Below, in pieces: positions 8,674-17,853 of a stretch of DNA of 64,000 nucleotides. Below the pieces are notes generated by a model. It saw only the letters and a list, made by a program, of their open reading frames with translations, did not search any database and was not told the DNA's origin. Position 1 is the first letter of the stretch, and the number at the start of each line of letters is the position of its first letter. The DNA comes from Brevibacterium picturae (GTDB lineage: Bacteria > Actinomycetota > Actinomycetes > Actinomycetales > Brevibacteriaceae): positions 2,232,001 through 2,296,000 of the forward strand of contig NZ_LT629739.1 of assembly GCF_900105045.1 (NCBI RefSeq), written 5' to 3'. A program made the position numbers and the translations under genes.

Positions 8674-9735
8674 ATGCTGTCGATCTTCGACGAGTATCCT
8701 ATTCACCAGACAAGTGAGCCTGTCGACCATCCGGCGAGCAGCGACCCGAACGTATACGAGCGTTTCTACTTTTCGTTTTTCGAGAAGTCCGGTACTGCGG
8801 CCGTGGGGCTGACAGTCACACTCCATCCGAATCGGGGACTGGTTGATGCGGCGCTTGGAGTGACGACAGGCAAATGCTACGAGTCACTGATGATCAGCGA
8901 TGTGCTTGGTTCAGAGCGAGAGAGCATTCGCTGCGGACCGTTGCGTCTGGAGTTCCTCGAGCCGATGCGGCACCTGAAGATCATAGTGGAAGGGCACCCC
9001 GATTTCTCTGCGGCGATCGACTTTCGCGCAACGAGTCCTGCCATCACCGAGGAGCGCGTAGTGAGGTCGAGGCAGCGCAGGGTAGTGCAGGACCGTACGC
9101 GGTACGCCCAATGCGGCGTCGTGGACGGAACAGTGTCGGGACCAGCTGGAGTCATCGTGATGGATGACCAAAGTTGGACTGCCGTTCGAGACCACTCGTG
9201 GGGCATCTGGGACGGTCCGAAAGCGCACAGCGCGGATGTTAAGCCGGCATCGCCGTCGTTCTTCTGGCTGATAGGCAGTGTTGGTTCGACCGCTGTCCAA
9301 GCGGTGACACATGCGGAGGCCGACGGCACGCCCTACGGAGAGTATGCGGCTATGTGTCCGCTGCTCTCTCCTGCTGTCGACGCTGTCGGTGCCGGGACCG
9401 GGCAGTCTCCCGGCGGGGTGAAGATCCTCGATATCTCCTATGTACAAGATACGAATCATGTGAAGACTGCCGAACTCGCAATCTCAGGCTCAGATCGTGA
9501 TCGGGTCGTGGTCCTCGAATCACTGTGCGTGATCCATCCCCATTCGATCGGATACTCACATCCCGAGTGGCGTTCCGGAACAGTCCCCGATCAACTTCCG
9601 AGCATCCGCCGGTTTAGCGGTGATCTCGGCGAATTCGATCTCTCAGACCCTCAACATCGCCGGGCGCTGCAGGGAGTGGCGATTAAGTGCGAAGGGGTAA
9701 CAGGTTACGGTGTCATCGATCAGTTCTCCCGCTGA
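8674..9735 (+). CDS. AttH/CrtC-like protein of unknown function (kinase partner)
   Basis: A 353-residue soluble protein that starts at ATG 8674 behind GGAGG, immediately after the kinase stop. It has the internal motif RDHSWGIWD starting at Arg172. An RDxSxG segment in a protein of this length is characteristic of the AttH/hydroxyneurosporene-synthase-like (lipocalin-type) superfamily. I recognise the superfamily by this motif only. The second kinase-linked gene (50808-51845) carries its own RDRSRG at the same position, residue 172, though the rest is strongly diverged. Tight coupling to the kinase suggests a joint task, for example substrate binding, a helper role like LvaB, or elimination of the phosphorylated group. 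No catalytic residues can be assigned. Confidence 0.6.
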   Translation: MLSIFDEYPIHQTSEPVDHPASSDPNVYERFYFSFFEKSGTAAVGLTVTLHPNRGLVDAALGVTTGKCYESLMISDVLGSERESIRCGPLRLEFLEPMRHLKIIVEGHPDFSAAIDFRATSPAITEERVVRSRQRRVVQDRTRYAQCGVVDGTVSGPAGVIVMDDQSWTAVRDHSWGIWDGPKAHSADVKPASPSFFWLIGSVGSTAVQAVTHAEADGTPYGEYAAMCPLLSPAVDAVGAGTGQSPGGVKILDISYVQDTNHVKTAELAISGSDRDRVVVLESLCVIHPHSIGYSHPEWRSGTVPDQLPSIRRFSGDLGEFDLSDPQHRRALQGVAIKCEGVTGYGVIDQFSR

Positions 9736-9775
9736 CGCTCGCCACCGGCCAACGAATGCTGCTGGCAAATAGCGA

Positions 9776-9807
9776 CGGGGCACCCATCCTCGCGATAGGG
9801 TGCCCCG
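9776..9807. terminator. hairpin terminator
   Basis: Arms CGGGGCACCC (9776-9785) and GGGTGCCCCG (9798-9807) with a 12-base loop, followed by CCTTTCGC. It lies between the convergent AttH-like and swivel-domain protein genes. Confidence 0.75.
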
Positions 9808-9838
9808 CCTTTCGCTCTCGGGCGGATGTTCTCGATTC

Positions 9839-12214
9839 TCAGCCGTCGGCCCCGGTTCGCGTGGTGGACAGAGTTGCGAGAAGATCCTCATGCAGCTCCA
9901 TCCAGATGTCGTGATAAGAGTCGGTCAGCGGCTTCGCAAGCGCATCGGTGTCGCCGGAGCGGAACGAATCAGCGGCAGAGCTCAAGTGCTTCGTGTAGTA
10001 ATCGAAGCGAGAGTCGATCACCGTGAGCCCGTCAAGTATAACGGTGATCTCACCGTGGACCGAAGCGAAGCGGCTCTCCGTTGTTTGAGTCTGGCCCTGT
10101 TGCCAGTCGGTCGTCAGCTGTTTGAACCGGCGGTTCGGCTCCAGGAATCGATCGTAGTGGACGGCGATCGAGCTTCTGGTGTCTTCGTCGACCGCTGTTT
10201 GCCTCAGCAGCTTATACGCTCCCTTGCCGATGCCTGTCAGAGAGTTGAGGCCTTTCTTGGCATTATGCTTGACATGTTTGGCCTTGATCGCCTCGTTCAA
10301 TACTGCGGTGACGGTTTCGACGGGCAGGCCGGTGCAGTCGGAGATTTTATCCACGGTGGCGAATCCCCGCACTATTATCGCGTGGTATACCTGGTAGCGC
10401 AATCGGTCATTCACCGAGAGTACTTCACTCGCAGTCTCCGGCACGGGGTTGCCCCACGACCCGGTCAGGAACAGACGCGGAATCAACTCGGTGGCCACTC
10501 CACTGACAATTGTGTCGTAGCTTTCCTCCAGCGCCGGTTCTATCGTCGTGAAGCCGTGGTCAGCGACGAGTTCGTCGTACATTCCCGCGGCACGGGCAAC
10601 GGGAAGCGCGAAGCCAGTCGAATATGTCAGGGCGCCGGCTTCCACCTTCTCTCGAGTGCTCATGGCTGCGATGCGGCGGTAGAGAGCCGATGACTGCTCT
10701 TCACATTCGGTCCGCAGCCGTGCCATATCCTCCGGGGTGAGTGCGCGCACCTCGTCCATCGGAGTATCCCACGCATCCCTCTGATGCACGGACACACCGG
10801 AAATGTGCGGAATGTAGTTTGCCGGGGTCGTGAAGAGAGTGGAAATGTCCACGACCTTCGTCTCCAAGGGGGTGCCCGCTTCGAAGAACATCGCGACGGT
10901 GACGGACCAGGGGAGAGGAGACTCCGGATTGTTCCATGGCCAGGCAGGCTCATTGAGGAAGATGTCGCGAACGAGGACGAAACCACCGTCGTGAAGCGTG
11001 TACGGACCGTGGTCGGATACACCAGTGCGATTGTCGAAATGCAGCAGGAAGCCCATGAGCTCAGCGGAGCCGTTGAAGCGGACAAAGGCCTCTCGTGTTG
11101 CCGAATCGGAGAGATCGATCCTGTTCTGCGTGAATCTCTCGATCCACGATTTCTCCAGAATTTCGGCTTTATACCCCTTCATCGAGGTCAGGATCGGGCC
11201 CTCGGACCACAGGCCCTTGTACAGTCGGCGGACAGTGCCGAATGTGGTGCGGACACGATCGGCACGGAAGTCGGTCTCGTGAAGGCCCAGCTCGAGAGCG
11301 ATTCCGCGCCCGAAGCTCGTCGCCGTCGCCAGCGCCCAAAGGTGAAGCATATTGACCTTGCTGCCGATCTCTCGACGCCCGGTAGCACCGATATCGATGA
11401 TCCCGTCCATGCCGATGCGATCTTCGATCGTGCGCAGCCAGGTGGGATGCTTGAACCAGCAGTTCGCGATTCCCATCGCCTCGTACTCCTGACGGGGAAT
11501 GAGTCCGGACTCGCCCTCCGTAGCGCGAGCACTGAGCGCATCCCATTCGTTCCAGGTGTAATATCTGATTGCCTCGTTGGCCTCTTGTCGGGTGAGATCT
11601 CGTTTGACATCATCATCGGCGTACAGGACTCGAGTCGTCATTTCGGCCTGCATGATCGTGTCGCCTTCGGATCCGTGAGGGACCTCTCCGCCGAATTTCT
11701 CCAGCAGGAGCGCGATCTGGGCCTGCTGCTCCTCGCTGAGAGGCTCGTGCTCCGGCTCGACGGCCGGTTTGTCCTCACGAGGTGCACCGGCTTCGACGCT
11801 GACCGTGCCCGACGGACGTGAGGATACGTCCATGCGAATTCGCACACCGTCAGCAGGAATGGTTTCACCTCGGCTGGTATGAACGCCCTGTTTGAACTGC
11901 ACCGACATGATGGCGGGGATCCCATACTCTCGACTGACGATTCCCAGATGGCTCTCAGGGGCGCCCTGGAGAGTGATGATGCCCTTGATGCCAGCGTTCA
12001 ATGCCATTGTCAGAAAGGTGGTGGTGCCACCGCGCGCAATGACGATGGTGTCGCTGACGTCGCCTTCTGAGACGAAATCCATGACCTCCTGAGGAGTTTC
12101 GAGCCATTTCGCGACGCCTTCAATGAGCTCCTCCGACTCGTAGACGTTCGAGCCCGTGCCGACGACGTCGAACGTGCTCGATTGTGTGGGGGCCTCGCCC
12201 TGTTTGCGGTTCAT
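9839..12214 (-). CDS. PEP-utilising swivel-domain protein with large uncharacterised region
   Basis: A 791-residue protein starting at ATG 12214 (GGAGAGGG upstream). Residues about 45-145 form a phosphohistidine swivel domain like that of PEP synthase and pyruvate phosphate dikinase: GAPESHLGIVSREYGIPAI puts the likely phosphorylated histidine near 89. There is no ATP-grasp domain and no recognisable PEP/pyruvate TIM barrel. The remaining 600 residues (for example NWGNP-like and TWLRTIED segments) match nothing I know, apart from a winged-helix-like stretch near residues 635-670. It lies about 90 bases after the dikinase-like gene in one operon. The division of an ATP-grasp protein and a partner recalls phenylphosphate synthase, which phosphorylates phenol, so the pair may phosphorylate an alcohol. 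This is inference. Confidence 0.6.
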   Translation of the reverse strand: MNRKQGEAPTQSSTFDVVGTGSNVYESEELIEGVAKWLETPQEVMDFVSEGDVSDTIVIARGGTTTFLTMALNAGIKGIITLQGAPESHLGIVSREYGIPAIMSVQFKQGVHTSRGETIPADGVRIRMDVSSRPSGTVSVEAGAPREDKPAVEPEHEPLSEEQQAQIALLLEKFGGEVPHGSEGDTIMQAEMTTRVLYADDDVKRDLTRQEANEAIRYYTWNEWDALSARATEGESGLIPRQEYEAMGIANCWFKHPTWLRTIEDRIGMDGIIDIGATGRREIGSKVNMLHLWALATATSFGRGIALELGLHETDFRADRVRTTFGTVRRLYKGLWSEGPILTSMKGYKAEILEKSWIERFTQNRIDLSDSATREAFVRFNGSAELMGFLLHFDNRTGVSDHGPYTLHDGGFVLVRDIFLNEPAWPWNNPESPLPWSVTVAMFFEAGTPLETKVVDISTLFTTPANYIPHISGVSVHQRDAWDTPMDEVRALTPEDMARLRTECEEQSSALYRRIAAMSTREKVEAGALTYSTGFALPVARAAGMYDELVADHGFTTIEPALEESYDTIVSGVATELIPRLFLTGSWGNPVPETASEVLSVNDRLRYQVYHAIIVRGFATVDKISDCTGLPVETVTAVLNEAIKAKHVKHNAKKGLNSLTGIGKGAYKLLRQTAVDEDTRSSIAVHYDRFLEPNRRFKQLTTDWQQGQTQTTESRFASVHGEITVILDGLTVIDSRFDYYTKHLSSAADSFRSGDTDALAKPLTDSYHDIWMELHEDLLATLSTTRTGADG

Positions 12215-12306
12215 GTTGTTTCCCTCTCCATTGATGTGATCTGCTGGATGTTTCAAATGTCGGCTGCCGGTCCTGAAGGGCGCCGTGTACAGCTGACTCA
12301 ATAGGG

Positions 12307-13920
12307 TTACTGGGCGAGTTCGGAGGCCCACTGCTCAAGAAGGATGATCTCTCTCGAGTGGTCCGTCGCTGCTGCGTACTCTGTCTCCACCTCGCCGGCC
12401 CATATCTGCCCACTGCCTCCGTCGATGGTGATGACTTCGCCGGGGGCCACCAGAACCTCGCCATCCTTGAGAATTCCTCGGCGGTCGACATTCAGCTCCA
12501 TTGCGCCGACGACCGCCGGAATTCCCCAGCCGCGTGCAACGACTGCTGCATGACTGACAAGTCCACCGCATGTAGTCAGCACGCCGACAGATGCAGACAT
12601 GCCCATCACGTCTTCTGGGCTCGTCTCGTCTCGGGCCAGAATGACATCGTCCTCGGCGTCGACAGCTTCGTCCGCCGTCAGCACGACCCGCCCAGTGACA
12701 CGTCCTGGTGATGCGGGGAGGCCGGTGGCCATGGCGCTCGAGTCATCGGTCGCCGGGCAATCGGCGGCTGCATCCTGTTTGGCCCGCTCGCGGAGGTCTG
12801 CTGGCACTCGCTCGACGGCCTCGGCCGTCGTCAGCCCTATCTCCGGGTCCTCGACCATGTCGACGGCGATGCGAGCCGCAGCTCGTGCGCCGCGCTTGCC
12901 TGCTCGTGTCTGTAGAACCCAGAGCTTTCCCTGCTCGACCGTGAACTCGACATCGCACATATCCCGATAGTGGATCTCCAACTTCCGCAGAACCGCATCG
13001 AGTTGTTCGGCGACGTGTGGCTGGCTCTCTCCGAGTGCGGAAATTTCCATAGTGATTGCTTTGCCCGAAACGACGTCCTCACCCTGGGCGTTGGGAAGGT
13101 AGTCGCCGTAGAGCTTCGATTCGCCGGTGTTGGGGTTGCGGGTGAACACCACCCCCGTTCCCGAGTCGCTGCCTCGGTTGCCGAACACCATCGATTGGAC
13201 GCTGACAGCGGTGCCGATGTCAGGGCTGATGTTCTCGTGTTCTCTGTAGGCGACGGCTCTCGGTGAATCCCACGACCTGAATACCGCTTGTACGGTCTCA
13301 CGCAGCTGTACCTCGGGATTCTGAGGAATGTCCTCACCTGACTCCTGAACGACGGCGGCTCTCAGCTTGGCAAGATTCTCGCGGGCTTCCTCGGCGGAAT
13401 TGATCGTGTCGACGTGGGGGAGCGCTTCGGGCGGAATTCCCCTGACGATCGTAGCGAACATCTCTGCGAAGCGCCGGTAGCTGTTCCATGCGAATCGTTC
13501 ATCTCCCGCACATTCGACCAATCCGAGAACGGTCTCGTCATTCAGACCGAGATTAAGGACCGTGTCGAGCATCCCCGGCATCGAGACGGGGGCTCCGCTT
13601 CTCACAGATACGAGGAGTGGATCAACTGGGTCACCGAGGTGCCTCCCCAGACTCCTTCCCAGCATGGTCATGTGATCGGACAAGACGGCATCGAGGCCCG
13701 TGGGCCAACCGCCTTCGCGGTACAGCTGGCTGATACCAAGGCCGATGGTGAAGCCGGGGGGTACCGGGATTTGGAGTGTTCTCGTCATTTCAGCCAGGCC
13801 CGCGCCCTTGCCTCCCAGCAAATAGGCGAGCTCTCGAGCTGGTTGGGAGTGGTCGTGGTCGAAAGTGAACACCCCGTCTTCCAGGCGGACGTCAGTGGAG
13901 CTTGGCTGAGTGCTTTTCAC
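12307..13920 (-). CDS. pyruvate phosphate dikinase-like protein, ATP-grasp plus swivel domain only
   Basis: A 537-residue protein. The N terminus LLGGKGAGLAEM with VPPGFTI is that of the PPDK/PEP-synthase nucleotide-binding domain, and RSGAPVSMPGMLDT and GNRGSDSGTG are further ATP-grasp motifs. The C-terminal swivel domain has TTCGGLVSHAAVVARGWG with the phospho-acceptor histidine near 457. The PEP-binding barrel that makes up the last third of PPDK (about 870 residues) is absent, so the protein ends just after the swivel domain. The gene begins at GTG 13920. The downstream co-operonic gene (9839-12214) has a second swivel domain and may supply the acceptor site. The likely reaction is ATP-driven transfer of a phosphoryl group to an alcohol or acid; the acceptor is unknown. 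Confidence 0.75.
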   Translation of the reverse strand: MKSTQPSSTDVRLEDGVFTFDHDHSQPARELAYLLGGKGAGLAEMTRTLQIPVPPGFTIGLGISQLYREGGWPTGLDAVLSDHMTMLGRSLGRHLGDPVDPLLVSVRSGAPVSMPGMLDTVLNLGLNDETVLGLVECAGDERFAWNSYRRFAEMFATIVRGIPPEALPHVDTINSAEEARENLAKLRAAVVQESGEDIPQNPEVQLRETVQAVFRSWDSPRAVAYREHENISPDIGTAVSVQSMVFGNRGSDSGTGVVFTRNPNTGESKLYGDYLPNAQGEDVVSGKAITMEISALGESQPHVAEQLDAVLRKLEIHYRDMCDVEFTVEQGKLWVLQTRAGKRGARAAARIAVDMVEDPEIGLTTAEAVERVPADLRERAKQDAAADCPATDDSSAMATGLPASPGRVTGRVVLTADEAVDAEDDVILARDETSPEDVMGMSASVGVLTTCGGLVSHAAVVARGWGIPAVVGAMELNVDRRGILKDGEVLVAPGEVITIDGGSGQIWAGEVETEYAAATDHSREIILLEQWASELAQ

Positions 13921-13981
13921 AATCTCGTTTTCCTTTCACAACACTGTGTCGGATTCAGGTGAGCGCATATAAATCGCTTTA

Positions 13982-13992
13982 TGGTCTGAGCA
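13982..13992. promoter_or_regulatory. probable GntR/FadR-type operator
   Basis: TGGTCTGAGCA, one base from a perfect TGGTC-N-GACCA site, between the divergent dikinase and aldehyde dehydrogenase genes. Confidence 0.55.
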
Positions 13993-14000
13993 TTCATATT

Positions 14001-14039
14001 ATTGACACGACCTTAGGTGTCCACTAGCGTGTTGTCAAT
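14001..14039. promoter_or_regulatory. nested inverted repeats, possible second regulator site
   Basis: ATTGACA at 14001-14007 is mirrored by TGTCAAT at 14033-14039, and inside it GACAC (14004-14008) is mirrored by GTGTC (14017-14021). It lies in the divergent promoter region beside the GntR-type site. The binding protein is unknown. Confidence 0.35.
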
Positions 14040-14119
14040 CACTATTTGTGACGGTGAAAGCCATTTCACGCGAATCCCTGCGGCAATGGCCCCAGATCGA
14101 TCGACGAAAGCGATGTAAC

Positions 14120-15574
14120 GTGGCCGAAATTGTCATACCAACGAACTGTCTCTATGTGAACGGAACCTGGGTGAGGCCCGAAGCGGCAGCGGAATTCGAG
14201 GTGGTGAACCCTGCCACCGAGGAAGTGATCGGCGTTGTCCCGGTTGCTCCGGCAGCTTTCGCGTCGGAGGCGATCGCGGCCGCGCAGGCAGGCTTCGGCG
14301 TATGGGCCGCGACGGATGTCGAAGCGAGAGCAAGGATGCTCGAGCGCTTGGCGCAGGCAATGGAAGACCACCGTAGTCAGTTGAGCGAGCTAACGAGTGC
14401 GGAGATCGGCACGCCTGTAAAGGACGCAGCAACAGGGCAGGTGGATCTCCCAGTCAGAGTGCTCCGCTCCTATGCCGATATTGCACGCAAGTACCCGTGG
14501 GATACACGCGACGCAGCCGGCAGCGCGGTCGTGAGGGAGGGTGCCGGCGTGGTGGTCGCGATCACTCCATGGAACTTCCCTGTTCATCAGATCATTGCCA
14601 AATTGGCCCCCGCCCTGGTGGCGGGATGTTCGGTGGTGCTCAAGCCTGCGGAACTCACACCGTTGAATGCCCTGTTTCTTGCGGCCCTCTGTGAATCCAT
14701 CGGTCTACCGCCGGGTGTCTTCAACGTTGTCACTGGCAAGGGCTCGGTGGTGGGAGAAGCGCTTCTTCAATCCGATGGCTACGAGGTCGTGTCGTTCACA
14801 GGATCCCTCCAGGTCGGTCGTCATGTGGGCGAAGTGGCCGGGTCCAAGGTGGCACGTGCGGCGCTGGAGCTCGGCGGAAAGTCGCCCGCCGTTGTGCTCG
14901 ATGATGCCGACCTGACGACTGCAGTGCAGACTACCGTACGCAATTGTTTCGTCAACGCAGGCCAGAAGTGCAATGCACCCACACGTCTGTTGGTGCCGAG
15001 GGCTCGCCTCGATGAAGCGGTGGAGATCGCCGGGGAAGTGGCTGGATCGTATGTCGTGGGTGATCCATCTGATCCTGCGACGACGATGGGACCGGTTGCG
15101 TCGGCCGCGCAGCGCGATGTGGTGACAGGGTTCCTCGACAGAGCGCGCAGCGACGGTGCACGGGTCGTGACTGGAGGTGAGACGCAGCAGTGGGAGAGAG
15201 GATACTTCCTCACTCCAGCGATTGTCACCGATGTCTCCCGAAGCGCCGAAATTGCCCGCGAAGAGGTGTTCGGCCCTGTGCTCGTCGTCATGGCGCACGA
15301 CGGTGAGGAAGACGCGGTAGCGCTGGCGAATGACTCCGACTACGGATTGTCAGCCGAGGTGTGGTCGGGGGATCCAGGCCGCGCGGCGAGGCTTGCGCGG
15401 CGCATCAAAGCAGGTCAAGTACGGGTCAACGGAGTGCGGACTCCGGAACTGCCAGTGTCTCCCTTTGGGGGCTACAAGAGGTCGGGTATCGGACGAGAGC
15501 TGGGAGAGCTCGGCCTCGATGAGTTCGTGGAGATCAAGGCGATCTTGGGCGATCCGTTCGTCGGCGAAGAGTGA
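14120..15574 (+). CDS. NAD(P)-dependent aldehyde dehydrogenase
   Basis: An aldehyde dehydrogenase that oxidises an aldehyde to the acid. The catalytic cysteine is in NAGQKCNAP (about residue 284), the general base Glu in LELGGKSP (about 250), and the cofactor-site segment is ITPWNFPVHQ. GTG 14120 gives 484 residues, the usual family length. The frame is open back to GTG 14048, but the extra 24 residues look unlike the family. It is followed by the alcohol dehydrogenase after 12 bases. Together they would turn a primary alcohol from the P450 step into a carboxylic acid ready for CoA activation. The start choice is moderately sure; the family is certain. Confidence 0.85.
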   Translation: MAEIVIPTNCLYVNGTWVRPEAAAEFEVVNPATEEVIGVVPVAPAAFASEAIAAAQAGFGVWAATDVEARARMLERLAQAMEDHRSQLSELTSAEIGTPVKDAATGQVDLPVRVLRSYADIARKYPWDTRDAAGSAVVREGAGVVVAITPWNFPVHQIIAKLAPALVAGCSVVLKPAELTPLNALFLAALCESIGLPPGVFNVVTGKGSVVGEALLQSDGYEVVSFTGSLQVGRHVGEVAGSKVARAALELGGKSPAVVLDDADLTTAVQTTVRNCFVNAGQKCNAPTRLLVPRARLDEAVEIAGEVAGSYVVGDPSDPATTMGPVASAAQRDVVTGFLDRARSDGARVVTGGETQQWERGYFLTPAIVTDVSRSAEIAREEVFGPVLVVMAHDGEEDAVALANDSDYGLSAEVWSGDPGRAARLARRIKAGQVRVNGVRTPELPVSPFGGYKRSGIGRELGELGLDEFVEIKAILGDPFVGEE

Positions 15575-15586
15575 AGGAGTGAATCG

Positions 15587-16663
15587 ATGAAAGCTGCAGT
15601 GGTGTGGGAGCCCGGTGGCAAGTTCGAACTTGCCGAACTGACTCGGCGCGAGCCTGGTCCCGGCGACGTGGTGGTCCGACTGAAGGCTGCTGGCATCTGC
15701 CAGACAGATCTGTCCCTCTCCGCTGGAGGATTCGGACAGCAGTTCCCTGCAGTGCTCGGTCATGAAGGTGCTGGTGAGATAGTCGAGGTGGGTTCGGCTG
15801 TCTCAAGCATCCAACCCGGGGACAGGGTTCTTCTCACGTGGGTGCCGCCGTGTGGTCGCTGCTATCACTGCGTTCGTGGTGAGACTTACATCTGCAGCAA
15901 GCGCAAGCGCGCGGCAGACATTGATATCGCAGCGGCCGATCTGCAATACGGGAATCTCCCGGTCCAAGCAGGAATGGCAACGGCGACGTATGCCGAGGAG
16001 ACCGTTGTGTCTGCGACTGCAGTGCTGCCGATCCCCAAGGATCTGCCCTATCACCTGGCGGCATTGCTGGGATGTGCCGTGCCGACGGGTGTCGGTGCTG
16101 CGCTGAATGCAGCACGGGTGACACCCGGGGAGAGTGTAGTCGTCATCGGCTGTGGGGCTGTGGGGCTGAGCGCCGTACAGGGGGGCCGGATTTCAGGTGC
16201 CACTACAATCGTCGCGGTCGACCCGCAGGAATCGAGACGCAATCTGGCCAGCCGCCTCGGAGCCACTGTGGTTCTCAGTCCTGAGGAATTCGACGCATAC
16301 CCGCCGCCGAGCGCCACCGGCTTTGATGTGGGAATAGACGCCGTAGGTCAATCCCGAACGATTCGATCGACCTGGAACGCCGTCCGGCGTGGCGGGCGAG
16401 TCGTCGTCGTCGGGGCAGGAAGAGCAGACGACATCGTCGAATTCTCTGCTGTGGAGTTGTTCCACGACGAGAAGACACTGCGTGGCACCTTTTACGGCTC
16501 GAGCAATATGGCATTTGAACTTCCGCGGCTCATCGAATTGTGGCGAGGCGGCCAGTTGAGGCTCGAGGAGATGATCGACGACGTGGTCCCTCTCGAGAGG
16601 ATCAATGAGGCCGCTGACAAGCAGATCAGTGGTGGAGCTCTCAGGGTGATGATCGCCCAATGA
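15587..16663 (+). CDS. zinc-dependent alcohol dehydrogenase (class III/benzyl-alcohol type)
   Basis: A 358-residue medium-chain zinc alcohol dehydrogenase. GICQTD carries the first catalytic zinc cysteine, and GHEGAGEIVEVG is the zinc-binding GHE signature. The structural-zinc loop PPCGRCYHCVRGETYIC supplies four cysteines. The Rossmann motif is VIGCGAVGLS near residue 183. It belongs to the class III/aryl-alcohol subgroup, whose members often oxidise benzyl-like or allylic primary alcohols such as perillyl alcohol. It lies directly after the aldehyde dehydrogenase and overlaps the phosphatase gene by four bases (ATGA), so all three are translated together. The substrate is inferred from context. 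Confidence 0.85.
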   Translation: MKAAVVWEPGGKFELAELTRREPGPGDVVVRLKAAGICQTDLSLSAGGFGQQFPAVLGHEGAGEIVEVGSAVSSIQPGDRVLLTWVPPCGRCYHCVRGETYICSKRKRAADIDIAAADLQYGNLPVQAGMATATYAEETVVSATAVLPIPKDLPYHLAALLGCAVPTGVGAALNAARVTPGESVVVIGCGAVGLSAVQGGRISGATTIVAVDPQESRRNLASRLGATVVLSPEEFDAYPPPSATGFDVGIDAVGQSRTIRSTWNAVRRGGRVVVVGAGRADDIVEFSAVELFHDEKTLRGTFYGSSNMAFELPRLIELWRGGQLRLEEMIDDVVPLERINEAADKQISGGALRVMIAQ

Positions 16664-17460
16664 GTAGAGTGTCGAGTATCCAACTGCCAGGCGTCCGCAA
16701 TCTGCGCGATGCGGGTGGACACACGACTTCAGATGGTCGAACTATGTCGTTGCGGCGGGTGTACCGAGCAGAGGCTCTGGTGCTTCGCAATGCGAACGAG
16801 TCGAATGCCATGTGGTTGGAGGAGGAGTCCGCGGTCTATGCGTCGATCGGTCTCACTGCGGTCATCGATCTTCGTGCGGAAGAAGAGGCCGAGAGCGCGC
16901 CTTCTGCCTGGAGTAGACCCACGAATGCGAAGTATATTCCGATTCCTCTTCCGGAAGGGGCTCCGGGGTCCGATACTGATCTTCTGCGGCCGGTATTGAC
17001 CGGTCGCAGCGCGGCTTTCTCTGGTGAGGATCTCGGAGCATATTATGTGACGTTGCTCGAGGGAAGGGCGAAGCAGTTCGGCGCGGTCGTCGAGACGATT
17101 GCCGACAACGAGGGCGGGCCCTTGCTGATCCACTGCTCTGCAGGCAAGGATCGAACGGCACTGGCGATCGCACTCGTACTGGACACTCTCGGGGTGCCCC
17201 GCGAGGCGATTGTTCGCGATTACGAACTCACTGGAGTGAACCGGCCCAATCGAATGGAACACTATCGCGAAGCCTTCGCGAAGCGGAACGTCCAAGTTGA
17301 AGACGTGAGGGCGGCATTCGAAACGCCCCGAGTTGCAATGGTGACTGCGTGGGATCACATCGACAAGGAATACGGCTCAGCCGAAGAATACTTGCTTGAA
17401 AGTGCCGGTACATCTCCCGAGGTGTTCGATGCTCTGCGAGAAATTCTGTTGGAGGGATAG
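16660..17460 (+). CDS. tyrosine-phosphatase-like protein (Y_phosphatase3 family)
   Basis: A 266-residue protein of the Cx5R phosphatase family. The P-loop HCSAGKDRTA has Cys near 159 and Arg near 165. The N terminus GVRNLRDAGGH and AVIDLRAEEEAES match the MptpB/Y_phosphatase3 group, some of which act on phosphoinositides or small phosphoesters as well as phosphoproteins. It is coupled by a four-base overlap to the alcohol dehydrogenase, an unusual operon for a signalling phosphatase. With two predicted kinase systems in the same region, it may hydrolyse a phosphorylated pathway intermediate. That role is inference; a host-protein target cannot be excluded. Confidence 0.75.
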   Translation: MSRVSSIQLPGVRNLRDAGGHTTSDGRTMSLRRVYRAEALVLRNANESNAMWLEEESAVYASIGLTAVIDLRAEEEAESAPSAWSRPTNAKYIPIPLPEGAPGSDTDLLRPVLTGRSAAFSGEDLGAYYVTLLEGRAKQFGAVVETIADNEGGPLLIHCSAGKDRTALAIALVLDTLGVPREAIVRDYELTGVNRPNRMEHYREAFAKRNVQVEDVRAAFETPRVAMVTAWDHIDKEYGSAEEYLLESAGTSPEVFDALREILLEG

Positions 17461-17853
17461 GCGGCGGCAACGCTGCAGAGGAATGCCAGGTTCGGGGAGG
17501 GGGTGTTGCGGGGCGGTTCAAACAGCAATCCTAACCGCCCATGTATGTTTTTCGGCTTCGAACATTGCACCCAACTGCTCGCAGTTTGTCTTTCGCGATG
17601 CGTAGTGCGCCCTCCTCATCGTGGTCAGCGATGGGATAGAGCGCGGGCCCTAAGGCCGCCTCGCGAGCATTGCGCGTGTCGTTCGTGGCATCGGTCTGAG
17701 CACTTTGGCGGGGCTCCGAGGGGGCCGCGACGGCTTCCTGCTGCGAGTATTCTCCGTTCCAGTCGAGATGCGTTGGCGCTCATCATACTGAGACCGGACG
17801 CCACCCCGGTCCGAGATGGCCGGTCATGGTTCACTGATGGGTTAAGGAGAGAC
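17461..17853. other. 393-base stretch without a recognised gene
   Basis: Between the phosphatase stop and the second flavodoxin. No convincing coding potential, repeat or RNA was seen. The last 30 bases hold GGGTTAAGGAGAGAC, the ribosome site of the flavodoxin, and no clear copy of the TGGTCNNACCA operator. Confidence 0.5.

Noticed and set aside
10784..11821. 345-codon open frame on the plus strand
   Set aside because: It is antisense to the swivel-domain protein, with no ribosome site or motif.
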